The notes beneath the pieces were generated by a model. That model was not told the origin of the DNA and ran no database searches. It worked only from the letters and a program-made list of their open reading frames with translations. From NCBI GenBank assembly GCA_003235435.1, contig QJWF01000086.1:1-5119 (forward strand): a DNA stretch of 5,119 nt, in the 5' to 3' direction. Of this stretch, positions 1 through 5,119 are shown piece after piece (the first letter of the stretch is position 1; each line of letters begins with the position of its first letter). This stretch comes from Nitrosomonadales bacterium. GTDB lineage: Bacteria; Pseudomonadota; Gammaproteobacteria; Burkholderiales; Gallionellaceae. The position numbers and the translations under genes are program-made.

Positions 1-462
1 GACTGGCTGCAGGTCGCGGGCGAGGAGGCGATGCATTTCTCCCTTTTGGAAGGACACCTTCAAAGACTGGGGTACGCCTATGGCGATTTCCCGGCGCATA
101 ACAGTTTGTGGGAGATGGCTGCGAAAACGCAGCACGACATCCTCGTCCGCATTGCGCTAGTGCCGCGAACGATGGAAGCACGCGGACTGGATGCCACACC
201 GCAGGTGCGCGCCAAGCTTGCTCAGGCGGGGGACAGCGAAGCTGCGGCTATCCTCGACATCATCCTGCGCGACGAGATCGGCCATGTATCGATCGGTAAC
301 CGCTGGTATTCATATCTTTGCGAACAACGAGAACTTGAGCCAGTCGCCACCTATGCGTTTCTTGCCCGCGAATATGCCGCACCGGCGCAGCGCGGGCCTT
401 TCAATCTGGAAGCGCGACGCGCGGCGGGTTTCACTAAAGTGGAATTGGATGCATTAAATTAA
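1..462 (+). CDS. DUF455 ferritin-like protein, C-terminal part (5' end outside window)
   Basis: The open frame runs in from the left edge with no start visible; 153 residues remain before TAA at 460-462. The first methionine (nt 31) lies inside a conserved helix, so it is not the likely start. Two ExxH motifs are visible: GEEAMH (nt 19-36) and RDEIGH (nt 268-285). They sit on helices about 80 residues apart, as expected for metal ligands of a ferritin-like four-helix bundle. The text around them (HNSLWEMAAKTQHDILVRIA, LVPRTMEARGLD) fits the DUF455 family (PF04305), cytosolic proteins of unknown function in the ferritin clan. A di-iron or other metal oxidase/hydroxylase role is inference from the fold. 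No signal peptide or membrane segment is seen in the visible part. The gene ends about 100 bases before rlmJ, with no convincing terminator between them. Confidence 0.8.
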   Translation, partial: DWLQVAGEEAMHFSLLEGHLQRLGYAYGDFPAHNSLWEMAAKTQHDILVRIALVPRTMEARGLDATPQVRAKLAQAGDSEAAAILDIILRDEIGHVSIGNRWYSYLCEQRELEPVATYAFLAREYAAPAQRGPFNLEARRAAGFTKVELDALN

Positions 463-472
463 AACCGTCGGT

Positions 473-504
473 TTGAATTACCGGACTGTCGAGTCGTTTA
501 TAAT
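473..504 (+). promoter_or_regulatory. Possible sigma-70 promoter for rlmJ and the downstream run
   Basis: A perfect TATAAT lies at 499-504 in the gap between the DUF455 gene and rlmJ. The best -35 look-alike is TTGAAT at 473-478, but the spacer is 20 bases, longer than the usual 16-18. The alternative TTACCG at 478-483 gives 15 bases and fewer matches. If used, transcription would start near 511, leaving a leader of roughly 54 bases. It would serve rlmJ, the UDG-like gene and uvrC. The -10 is strong and the -35 weak, so an activator or moderate activity is possible. Confidence 0.4.
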
Positions 505-564
505 TTGTCAGCTGGCGTATGCATGGCACAATTGCTTCCAGTTTGACCTTCAACAATACCAACC

Positions 565-1413
565 ATGCTGAGTTACCGCCACGCCTTTCATGCCGGCAGC
601 CACGCCGATGTGCTGAAGCACTTCATCGTGGTGCAGTTGCTGACTTACCTGGCGCAGAAGGACAAGCCGTTCTGGTATATCGATGCCCATGCCGGAGCGG
701 GTTGCTATTCACTGGATAGCGGCTATGCCATGCAGAATGCGGAGCATGAGACTGGCATTGCAAAGTTGTGGGTGCGCGACGATATGCCTGCGCCTTTGGC
801 GGAATATGTCGATCTGGTAAAGCACCTGAACCCTGATGGAAAATTGAAGCTTTATCCCGGCTCTCCCTTGATCGCACTTGAGGTGTTGCGCAAGCAGGAC
901 AGGATGCGGTTGTTCGAGCTGCACCCTGCTGATAGCGAGATACTGCATCAGGTTTTTGCCGGGCATGGTACGCAAGTGTTGATGCAGACTGCCGATGGTT
1001 TAAGCGCGCTGAAAGCGCTTTTGCCACCGCCGCCGCGTCGGGCGCTGGTGTTGATCGACCCGCCTTATGAGGTCAAGCAGGAATATCGGCTTGTGGTTTC
1101 AGCGTTGCGTGAAGGTCTTAAGCGATTTACCACTGGCATGTATGCAGTGTGGTATCCGCAATTGCAGCGTACCGAAGCAAGACAATTGCCAGAGCAACTC
1201 ATGAAATTGCCGGTAAAGAGCTGGCTGAATGTTTCCCTCAGTGTGCAAACCCCGAACTCAGACGGGTTCGGGATGCACGGCAGTGGCATGTTCATCCTCA
1301 ATCCGCCGTGGCTGCTGCATGGCATGCTGCAGCAGGTCATGCCATATCTGGTCAAGGTTTTGGGGCAAAATGGCGAAGGTAGTTACATATTGGAATTTGA
1401 AGAAAACACATGA
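565..1413 (+). CDS. rlmJ: 23S rRNA (adenine2030-N6)-methyltransferase RlmJ
   Basis: A 282-residue protein, close to the roughly 280 residues of E. coli RlmJ (YhiR). The family N-terminus MLSYRHAFHAGSHADVLKH is intact at residues 1-19, which fixes the ATG start. YIDAHAGAGCY (38-48) is the glycine-rich S-adenosylmethionine-binding segment. DPPYE at 165-169 is the catalytic (D/N)PPY motif of N6-adenine methyltransferases. GSGMFILNPPW (239-249) is another conserved family stretch near the C-terminus. By family knowledge it methylates A2030 of 23S rRNA on naked or immature RNA in the cytosol, and it is usually dispensable. No good Shine-Dalgarno sequence precedes the ATG (the upstream bases are ttcaacaataccaacc), so initiation may be weak or rely on an unstructured leader. 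The stop TGA overlaps the ATG of the next gene by 4 bases, suggesting coupled translation. Confidence 0.95.
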   Translation: MLSYRHAFHAGSHADVLKHFIVVQLLTYLAQKDKPFWYIDAHAGAGCYSLDSGYAMQNAEHETGIAKLWVRDDMPAPLAEYVDLVKHLNPDGKLKLYPGSPLIALEVLRKQDRMRLFELHPADSEILHQVFAGHGTQVLMQTADGLSALKALLPPPPRRALVLIDPPYEVKQEYRLVVSALREGLKRFTTGMYAVWYPQLQRTEARQLPEQLMKLPVKSWLNVSLSVQTPNSDGFGMHGSGMFILNPPWLLHGMLQQVMPYLVKVLGQNGEGSYILEFEENT

Positions 1414-2045
1414 TTGCGAAAAAAGAACTTGCCGAGAGACTGATTGAAACCCTGCCGACAGCAAGGGCAGGGCTGTTCAACCCATGGCGGGATCATTGCC
1501 CGCATGATGCGGCCGGGAATGGGCCTGTCGAAAAACTGCAAAGGCTGGCGCTGCATCTCGACTGTGATCCTGAATTCCTCCTTGCCGGAGAAGCGCCCGG
1601 ATACCAGGGCTGCAGGTACAGTGGTATAGCCTTCACCAGCGAACGGCTGCTGGGTGAGGGCGCTATCCCGCGGGTCCCGGCCTTGGATGGCAGACTTTCA
1701 ACAAGGAGATTGCCGTTCTCCGAGCCATCGGCAACCATCGTTTGGAAGACGCTCTATCGGTTAGGCTTGGCAGAACGCACCATCCTTTGGAATGCGATGC
1801 AATTGCACCCGTATCGCACGGATAATCTATGGTCAAACAGGACGCCGTCGCCGGAAGAAATCAGTCTGGGCGAGCCTGCATTGCGTATATTGATTGCGGC
1901 ATTTCCGTCCGCCAGGATTGTCGCCGTTGGAAAGAAGTCAGAAGGACTCCTGCGCGAGATGGGCATCCCGATTGCCGGTTCAGTTCGTCACCCGGCCAAC
2001 GGTGGTGCGTCGGAATTTGCCGCGGGACTAAAGGGCTTGATGTGA
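1410..2045 (+). CDS. Uracil-DNA glycosylase superfamily protein, divergent UDG-like subgroup
   Basis: A 211-residue soluble protein with no signal peptide. The UDG fold is supported by three landmarks: [13 protein letters not shown] at residues 60-72, matching motif 1 (the GEAPG form seen in families 4/5/6) and followed by FTSE (75-78); [10 protein letters not shown] (125-134) in the central strand; and VRHPANGG (192-199), which looks like motif 2 with the conserved His-Pro. VAVGKKSE (171-178) fits the helix-capping VxxG strand seen in UDG-fold proteins. An NPW (24-26) near the N-terminus resembles the Asn-Pro start of related proteins. Cysteines occur at 30, 52 and 68 only, not the four-cysteine iron-sulfur pattern of family 4. 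Family knowledge suggests base-excision activity on uracil or another damaged base, but the catalytic motif departs from characterised families, so substrate and even activity are uncertain. It overlaps rlmJ (ATGA, 1410-1413) and uvrC (GTGA, 2042-2045), consistent with one operon. Confidence 0.75.
   Translation: MIAKKELAERLIETLPTARAGLFNPWRDHCPHDAAGNGPVEKLQRLALHLDCDPEFLLAGEAPGYQGCRYSGIAFTSERLLGEGAIPRVPALDGRLSTRRLPFSEPSATIVWKTLYRLGLAERTILWNAMQLHPYRTDNLWSNRTPSPEEISLGEPALRILIAAFPSARIVAVGKKSEGLLREMGIPIAGSVRHPANGGASEFAAGLKGLM
2031..2044 (+). promoter_or_regulatory. Ribosome binding site and GTG start of uvrC
   Basis: AAGGG at 2031-2035 lies 6 bases before GTG at 2042-2044, a good Shine-Dalgarno spacing. 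The site is inside the last codons of the UDG-like gene, whose TGA (2043-2045) overlaps the GTG. This decides the uvrC start. The same frame is open back to 1829, but that extension would run through the UDG-like gene and add residues unrelated to UvrC. The GTG start leaves 20 residues before the conserved PGVY, close to the 17 I recall for E. coli UvrC. Confidence 0.8.
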
Positions 2046-3868
2046 GCAGCGCGACACGCGAATTCGACCCTCAGCCGATACTCGCCAGTCTCCCGCTGCT
2101 GCCAGGGGTTTATCGCTTTTTCGACGCCAAAGGCGAAGTGCTGTATGTCGGCAAGGCTAACCAGCTAAAGAAACGCGTCGCATCCTACTTCCAGAAGACC
2201 AATGTTTCGCCGCGCATCCGGTTGATGGTGTCCCATATCGCGCGCATCGAGACAACGGCCACACGCTCTGAATCCGAGGCTTTGCTACTGGAAAATAACT
2301 TAATAAAATCTTTAAGACCACGATATAACATATTGTTTCGTGATGATAAATCGTATCCATATATCGTCCTGACCGGACACCGGTTCCCGCGCCTGACTTA
2401 TTTTCGCGGAACGCCCAATCGCCAGCACCAATATTTTGGTCCCTACCCGAATGCCTATGCCGCCAAGGAAAGTATCCAACTGTTGCAGAAGATATTCCGC
2501 ATCCGCACCTGCGAAGACAGCGTGTTCAACAATCGCACCCGGCCATGTCTGCTGCACCAGATCCATCGCTGCACGGCGCCATGCGTCAAACTGATTACCA
2601 GCGAAGATTATCAGGCAGACATCCGCAACACGGTGCTGTTGCTGCAGGGTCGGCATCAGGAGATAGAGCAGACCCTGCGTGCCGCAATGGAAAATGCCGC
2701 GGAAAAACAATATTACGAGCAGGCGGCTGTATTGCGCGACCAGTTGCGTGCCTTGCACACCGTACAGCAAAAACAATTCATAGAATCAACCGGCAAGACG
2801 ACCGATGCCGACATCATTGCGCTGGCGCAGCAGGAAGGATTGGTCTGCGTGAATCTCGCAATGGTGCGCGGTGGCCGCCATCTGGGTGACAAGAGTTTCT
2901 TCCCTGAGCATGCCGAAGGATTGTCGGCGGATGAGATCGTACCGGCCTTCATCGCGCAGCATTACCTGAGTCGCAGCGTGCCGCCGTTGCTGGTGCTGGG
3001 TGCGACATACGGAAACAAAACGCTGGTGCAACTGCTCGGTGATCAGGCCGGCCACGCGGTAAAGATCAGCCATGCTGCGAGCGGGGAGCGCAGGCAATGG
3101 CTGGAAATGGCGCAGCACAATGCATTGCTGGCATTGCAGCAAAGGGTGATGCAGCAGGGCGGACAGAATTTGCGCCTGGATAAACTGCGCGAATTCCTTG
3201 ATATGCCGGATCTGCAGCGCATCGAGTGTTTCGACATCAGCCATACGATGGGTGAGGCGACCCAGGCTTCCTGCGTGGTGTACGAAAACATGGACATGCG
3301 CAACAGCCATTACCGCCGCTACAACATCACCGGCATTAAGCCCGGGGACGATTACGCGGCGATGCGCCAGGTGTTGACGCGCCGCTACCAGAAGATGGCC
3401 GAAGACGGTGCAAAACAGGAAGCCTCACGGCCCGACCTGATCCTGATCGACGGCGGTCTGGGTCAATTGCATATCGCGATGGAGGTGATGCAGGAACTGG
3501 GCTTGAATGATATTGCACTGGTGGGAGTTGCAAAGGGCGAAGATCGCAAGGCAGGTATGGAACAGCTCATCTTCCCGAACGGCACGGCAAAGCAATTGCG
3601 CAGCGACGATCCGGCGCTGCATCTGATCCAGCAGATCCGCGATGAAGCGCATCGTTTCGCCATCACTGGACATCGCGCCAAGCGCAACAAGGCGCGGACT
3701 GCATCAAGTCTCGAAGAAATAAGCGGGATAGGTGACAAGAGGCGGCGCAGCCTGTTGACCCATTTCGGCGGTCTGCGCGAAGTGGCACAGGCAAGCGTGG
3801 AGCAACTGAGCCAGGTCGACGGGATCAGCAAATCGCTTGCTGAAGCAATTTACCGGCAGCTTCATTAA
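2042..3868 (+). CDS. uvrC: UvrABC excinuclease subunit C
   Basis: UvrC makes both incisions around a lesion after UvrA/UvrB loading in nucleotide excision repair. From the GTG start the protein has 608 residues, matching the usual ~610. Domains in order: GIY-YIG nuclease (about 18-100) with PGVYRFF (21-27), LYVG (34-37), R45 and [10 protein letters not shown] (77-86), making the 3' incision; a cysteine-rich segment with C157, C169, C177 and C181; a UVR motif (about 206-240) that contacts UvrB; an RNase H-like nuclease making the 5' incision, with ECFDISH (395-401, D398), D437, ILIDGG (467-472, D470) and DEAH (534-537, H537) as the expected catalytic set; and tandem helix-hairpin-helix elements (about 556-606: [26 protein letters not shown]) that bind DNA. 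All key residues are present, so it should be functional. Codons 84-105 are unusually AT-rich. uvrC overlaps the UDG-like gene by 4 bases, and pgsA follows 73 bases after the stop. Confidence 0.97.
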   Translation: MSSATREFDPQPILASLPLLPGVYRFFDAKGEVLYVGKANQLKKRVASYFQKTNVSPRIRLMVSHIARIETTATRSESEALLLENNLIKSLRPRYNILFRDDKSYPYIVLTGHRFPRLTYFRGTPNRQHQYFGPYPNAYAAKESIQLLQKIFRIRTCEDSVFNNRTRPCLLHQIHRCTAPCVKLITSEDYQADIRNTVLLLQGRHQEIEQTLRAAMENAAEKQYYEQAAVLRDQLRALHTVQQKQFIESTGKTTDADIIALAQQEGLVCVNLAMVRGGRHLGDKSFFPEHAEGLSADEIVPAFIAQHYLSRSVPPLLVLGATYGNKTLVQLLGDQAGHAVKISHAASGERRQWLEMAQHNALLALQQRVMQQGGQNLRLDKLREFLDMPDLQRIECFDISHTMGEATQASCVVYENMDMRNSHYRRYNITGIKPGDDYAAMRQVLTRRYQKMAEDGAKQEASRPDLILIDGGLGQLHIAMEVMQELGLNDIALVGVAKGEDRKAGMEQLIFPNGTAKQLRSDDPALHLIQQIRDEAHRFAITGHRAKRNKARTASSLEEISGIGDKRRRSLLTHFGGLREVAQASVEQLSQVDGISKSLAEAIYRQLH

Positions 3869-3941
3869 GAAATTATCAAGATTGGGTTGCCGAATAGATT
3901 TGCCAGCAGCTACACTTACGGACGTACTGATCGAGCCCGCC

Positions 3942-4514
3942 ATGCCATTGAACATACCGAATCTGATCACCTGGTTGAGAATCCTGCTGATTCCGGTATT
4001 CGTCGCGGTATTCTATCTGTCCGATCATACGCTCAGTCCGTATTTGAAGAATCTGTGTGCAGCAGCAGTGTTCCTGCTTGCGTCGATCACCGACTGGCTG
4101 GACGGTTACCTCGCGCGCAGGCTCGACCAATATTCCGCATTCGGCGCTTTTCTCGACCCGGTGGCAGACAAGCTTATGGTGGCTGCAGCGCTGATCGTTC
4201 TGGTCAGGCTGGGGCGTGCCGATGCGATCATCGCATTCATCATCATCGGACGCGAGATCACCATATCGGCATTGCGCGAGTGGATGGCCAAGCTTGGCGA
4301 AAGCAGGAGTGTCGCGGTATCGATGCTGGGCAAGATCAAAACCACATTCCAGATGATCGCGATCATCATGCTGCTTTACCACGAGCGGCTGCTGGGCATC
4401 AATGTTCAATTGATCGGATCGTGGCTGCTGGATATCGCCGCGCTGCTTACACTGTGGTCGATGGGCTATTACCTGATGCTTGCTTCACCCAAACTGAAAA
4501 AACATCTAAACTAA
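3942..4514 (+). CDS. pgsA: CDP-diacylglycerol-glycerol-3-phosphate 3-phosphatidyltransferase
   Basis: PgsA joins CDP-diacylglycerol and glycerol-3-phosphate to give phosphatidylglycerol phosphate, the committed step to phosphatidylglycerol and cardiolipin, in the inner membrane. From ATG at 3942 the protein has 190 residues (family about 180-195) and begins MPLNIPNLITWLRILLIP, the typical N-terminus. The CDP-alcohol phosphotransferase signature DGx2ARx8Gx3Dx3D is complete at residues 54-76 (D54, G55, A58, R59, G68, D72, D76), with the additional D51 just before it. Hydrophobic segments at about 11-26, 37-50, 77-90, 94-109, 132-146 and 158-181 fit a multi-pass protein. The frame is open upstream to a TTG at 3837 inside uvrC, but the ATG matches family starts. 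The Shine-Dalgarno is weak. The uvrC-pgsA-tRNA order is a familiar proteobacterial arrangement. No promoter or terminator is evident in the 73-base gap, so co-transcription with uvrC is likely. Confidence 0.95.
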   Translation: MPLNIPNLITWLRILLIPVFVAVFYLSDHTLSPYLKNLCAAAVFLLASITDWLDGYLARRLDQYSAFGAFLDPVADKLMVAAALIVLVRLGRADAIIAFIIIGREITISALREWMAKLGESRSVAVSMLGKIKTTFQMIAIIMLLYHERLLGINVQLIGSWLLDIAALLTLWSMGYYLMLASPKLKKHLN

Positions 4515-4550
4515 ATTGATTTTCGAAGCTGCGCCTGTATAATGCGCAGC
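4493..4550 (+). promoter_or_regulatory. Stable-RNA promoter of the tRNA cluster
   Basis: TTGATT at 4516-4521 and a perfect TATAAT at 4538-4543 are separated by 16 bases. Transcription would start near 4550, only about 4 bases before tRNA-Pro. The segment between -10 and start, GCGCAGC (4544-4550), is GC-rich like the discriminators of stringently controlled stable-RNA promoters. The A-rich stretch just upstream (about 4493-4515) could act as an UP element; it lies over the last codons of pgsA, whose stop ends at 4514. Growth-rate and ppGpp control are inferred from these features. Confidence 0.7.
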
Positions 4551-4555
4551 CTTCG
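4524..4555. repeat. Inverted repeat enclosing the -10 box of the tRNA promoter
   Basis: GCTGCGC (4528-4534) and GCGCAGC (4544-4550) are perfect reverse complements around the 9-base centre CTGTATAAT, which contains the -10 hexamer. The arms extend outward by 4 more pairs (CGAA at 4524-4527 with TTCG at 4552-4555) if C4551 is bulged. In a read-through pgsA transcript this would form a stable hairpin ending on the first two bases of tRNA-Pro. No T-run follows, so it is not a standard intrinsic terminator. Confidence 0.8.
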
Positions 4556-4630
4556 GGGTGTAGCGTAGCCTGGTAGCGCGCCTGCTTTGGGAGCAGGATG
4601 TCGGGAGTTCGAATCTCTCCACCCCGACCA
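4554..4630 (+). tRNA. tRNA-Pro (anticodon TGG)
   Basis: A 77-base gene with encoded CCA (4628-4630). The acceptor arm CGGGGTG (4554-4560) pairs with CACCCCG (4620-4626) and the discriminator is A4627. The anticodon stem CCTGC/GCAGG (4581-4585 and 4593-4597) closes the loop TTTGGGA with TGG at 4588-4590, which reads CCA and, by wobble, other proline codons. The T-arm carries GTTCGAATC. The C1:G72 pair with A73 is the usual bacterial tRNA-Pro identity set. It is the first gene of the cluster, about 4 bases after the predicted transcription start. Confidence 0.97.
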
Positions 4631-4678
4631 GGTTTTGCCAGGTATTTGCAGCATTTGATATAGTCGAACAAAAGGATT

Positions 4679-4755
4679 GTGCCCGTAGCTCAACCGGATA
4701 GAGCACCAGCCTTCTAAGCTGGGGGTTACAGGTTCGATTCCTGTCGGGCACGCCA
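4679..4755 (+). tRNA. tRNA-Arg (anticodon TCT)
   Basis: A 77-base gene with encoded CCA (4753-4755). The acceptor arm GTGCCCG (4679-4685) pairs with CGGGCAC (4745-4751); the discriminator is G4752. The anticodon stem CCAGC/GCTGG encloses CTTCTAA with TCT at 4713-4715, which reads AGA (and AGG). The T-arm ACAGG/CCTGT carries TTCGATT. It lies 48 bases after tRNA-Pro with no convincing promoter between, so both are probably cut from one precursor. In GC-balanced genomes this serves rare arginine codons. Confidence 0.97.
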
Positions 4756-4780
4756 GTGTCTGTCAGCAATGGTTCATGAC

Positions 4781-4801
4781 CATCGGTATGCCGATGTTTT
4801 T
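4781..4801 (+). terminator. Possible small intrinsic terminator after tRNA-Arg
   Basis: CATCGG (4781-4786) pairs perfectly with CCGATG (4791-4796) across a TATG loop and is followed by five Ts (4797-4801). The 6-bp stem is short and only moderately GC-rich, so termination may be partial. If it works, it would lower tRNA-His output relative to Pro and Arg, unless tRNA-His has its own promoter; I see no good one in 4802-4839. It could instead be a processing hairpin in a common precursor. Confidence 0.5.
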
Positions 4802-4839
4802 AACGGCCTTGCCGGATGGCGAGTAGTAGTTTGATCAAC

Positions 4840-4916
4840 GGTGGCTGTAGCTCAGTTGGTAGAGTCCAGGATTGTGATTCCTGTTGTCGTGGGTTCGAGC
4901 CCCATCAGCCACCCCA
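4840..4916 (+). tRNA. tRNA-His (anticodon GTG)
   Basis: The acceptor arm GTGGCTG (4841-4847) pairs with CAGCCAC (4906-4912), with encoded CCA at 4914-4916. G4840 is the extra G(-1) that histidyl-tRNA synthetase needs, and it pairs with C73 (4913), so the mature tRNA is taken as 77 bases. The anticodon stem CAGGA/TCCTG (4867-4871 and 4879-4883) closes TTGTGAT with GTG at 4874-4876, reading CAC/CAU. The T-arm carries GTTCGAGC. The D-stem has one G-T pair (GCTC/GAGT). It lies 84 bases after tRNA-Arg. Confidence 0.97.
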
Positions 4917-5018
4917 GTACATACACGGTTCGCGGCTTTGCGTGCCGATTTCAGTTCCTGATTCCCCGCAGCGTTTGAAGGGTAGTTCCCGGTTTATCCT
5001 TCTCTTCACCCAACAAAA

Positions 5019-5119
5019 TTATTCCATTACCTTGTAGCAATGATTGGTGAGGAAATCGACGATCGGCACTTCAGTGATCAATTCGTCGAAGACAACCGCA
5101 GCGCGTTCATAGTCTCCCG
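5019..5119 (-). CDS. C-terminal end of a minus-strand protein, possibly malate synthase A (5' end outside window)
   Basis: Reading the minus strand from the right edge, a frame of 32 codons runs to TAA at 5021-5019. It gives GDYERAAVVFDELITE followed by VPIVDFLTNHCYKVME. The pattern of an AA..F.EL helix followed by DFLT and a near-terminal tyrosine resembles the C-terminus of malate synthase A (typically ...F.E....DFLTLPAY...), an enzyme of the glyoxylate shunt. With so little protein visible this is a tentative reading from memory, and an unrelated protein is quite possible. The gene converges on the tRNA cluster, with about 100 bases between its stop and tRNA-His. Confidence 0.45.
   Translation of the reverse strand, partial: GDYERAAVVFDELITEVPIVDFLTNHCYKVME

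Noticed and set aside
462..474. Small inverted repeat AAACC-GTC-GGTTT at the end of the DUF455 gene
   Set aside because: The 5-bp stem is weak and has no T-run after it, so it is not credible as a terminator.
1829..2041. N-terminal extension of uvrC by 71 codons
   Set aside because: It lies wholly inside the UDG-like gene in another frame and does not resemble UvrC; GTG at 2042 with AAGGG upstream gives the normal family length.
2312..2776. 154-codon minus-strand frame inside uvrC, and other long antisense frames over rlmJ, uvrC and pgsA
   Set aside because: They overlap strongly conserved coding sequence and show no recognisable domain; they reflect codon bias of the real genes.
3837..3941. 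N-terminal extension of pgsA from a TTG inside uvrC
   Set aside because: ATG at 3942 gives the family N-terminus (MPLNIPNLIT) and length; the extra 35 residues look unrelated.
3887..4519. 210-codon plus-strand frame overlapping pgsA
   Set aside because: It is a shifted reading of pgsA, rich in Arg/His with no membrane segments; the pgsA frame carries the full catalytic signature.
4447..4769. Minus-strand open frames of 60-87 codons across tRNA-Pro and tRNA-Arg
   Set aside because: They are the antisense of the tRNA genes. Phrases such as VERFELPTSCSQ and GWRDSNSRHPAP are well-known artefacts of translating tRNAs backwards and recur as false proteins in databases.
4554..4916. tRNA 3' ends as integration (att) sites
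   Set aside because: No integrase gene and no duplicated tRNA 3' end are visible in the window.
4977..5002. Imperfect hairpin GAAGGGTA / TATCCTTC in the gap after tRNA-His
   Set aside because: It has a 10-base loop, one G-T pair and no run of Ts, so terminator function for either strand is not supported.
4816..5037. A 73-codon plus-strand frame through tRNA-His
   Set aside because: It reads straight through the tRNA gene (GGCSSVGRVQDCDS is a tRNA-derived artefact) and runs into the convergent gene; no ribosome binding site.

Overview
The window looks like ordinary core chromosome of a Gram-negative proteobacterium, most likely a betaproteobacterium (Nitrosomonadales-like is my guess). The reasons are the moderate GC content, the uvrC-pgsA-tRNA order typical of beta/gammaproteobacteria, a proteobacterial-type RlmJ, and tRNA genes that all encode their own CCA. 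The genus assignment is inference only. There is no mobile element, CRISPR array, integrase or phage signature.

Layout, left to right: (1) the 3' part of a DUF455 ferritin-like gene (1-462). (2) A short intergenic region with a possible promoter, then a tightly packed plus-strand run: rlmJ (565-1413), a uracil-DNA-glycosylase-superfamily gene (1410-2045) and uvrC (GTG start at 2042, ending 3868), each overlapping the next by 4 bases. pgsA (3942-4514) follows after 73 bases. (3) A strong-looking stable-RNA promoter directly after the pgsA stop, driving tRNA-Pro(TGG) and tRNA-Arg(TCT). Then come a small hairpin with a T-run and tRNA-His(GTG). (4) About 100 bases with no gene, then the 3' end of a minus-strand gene entering from the right edge, with a tentative resemblance to the C-terminus of malate synthase A.

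Functionally, the run mixes rRNA methylation (RlmJ), a probable base-excision or nucleic-acid-binding UDG-fold protein, the nucleotide-excision nuclease UvrC, and the committed step of phosphatidylglycerol synthesis (PgsA). The part most worth a second look is the divergent UDG-like protein wedged between rlmJ and uvrC with start/stop overlaps on both sides. Secondary points are a perfect dyad that encloses the -10 box of the tRNA promoter, and a very AT-rich, rare-codon patch inside uvrC at the end of the GIY-YIG domain. I found no clearly new multi-gene system here.
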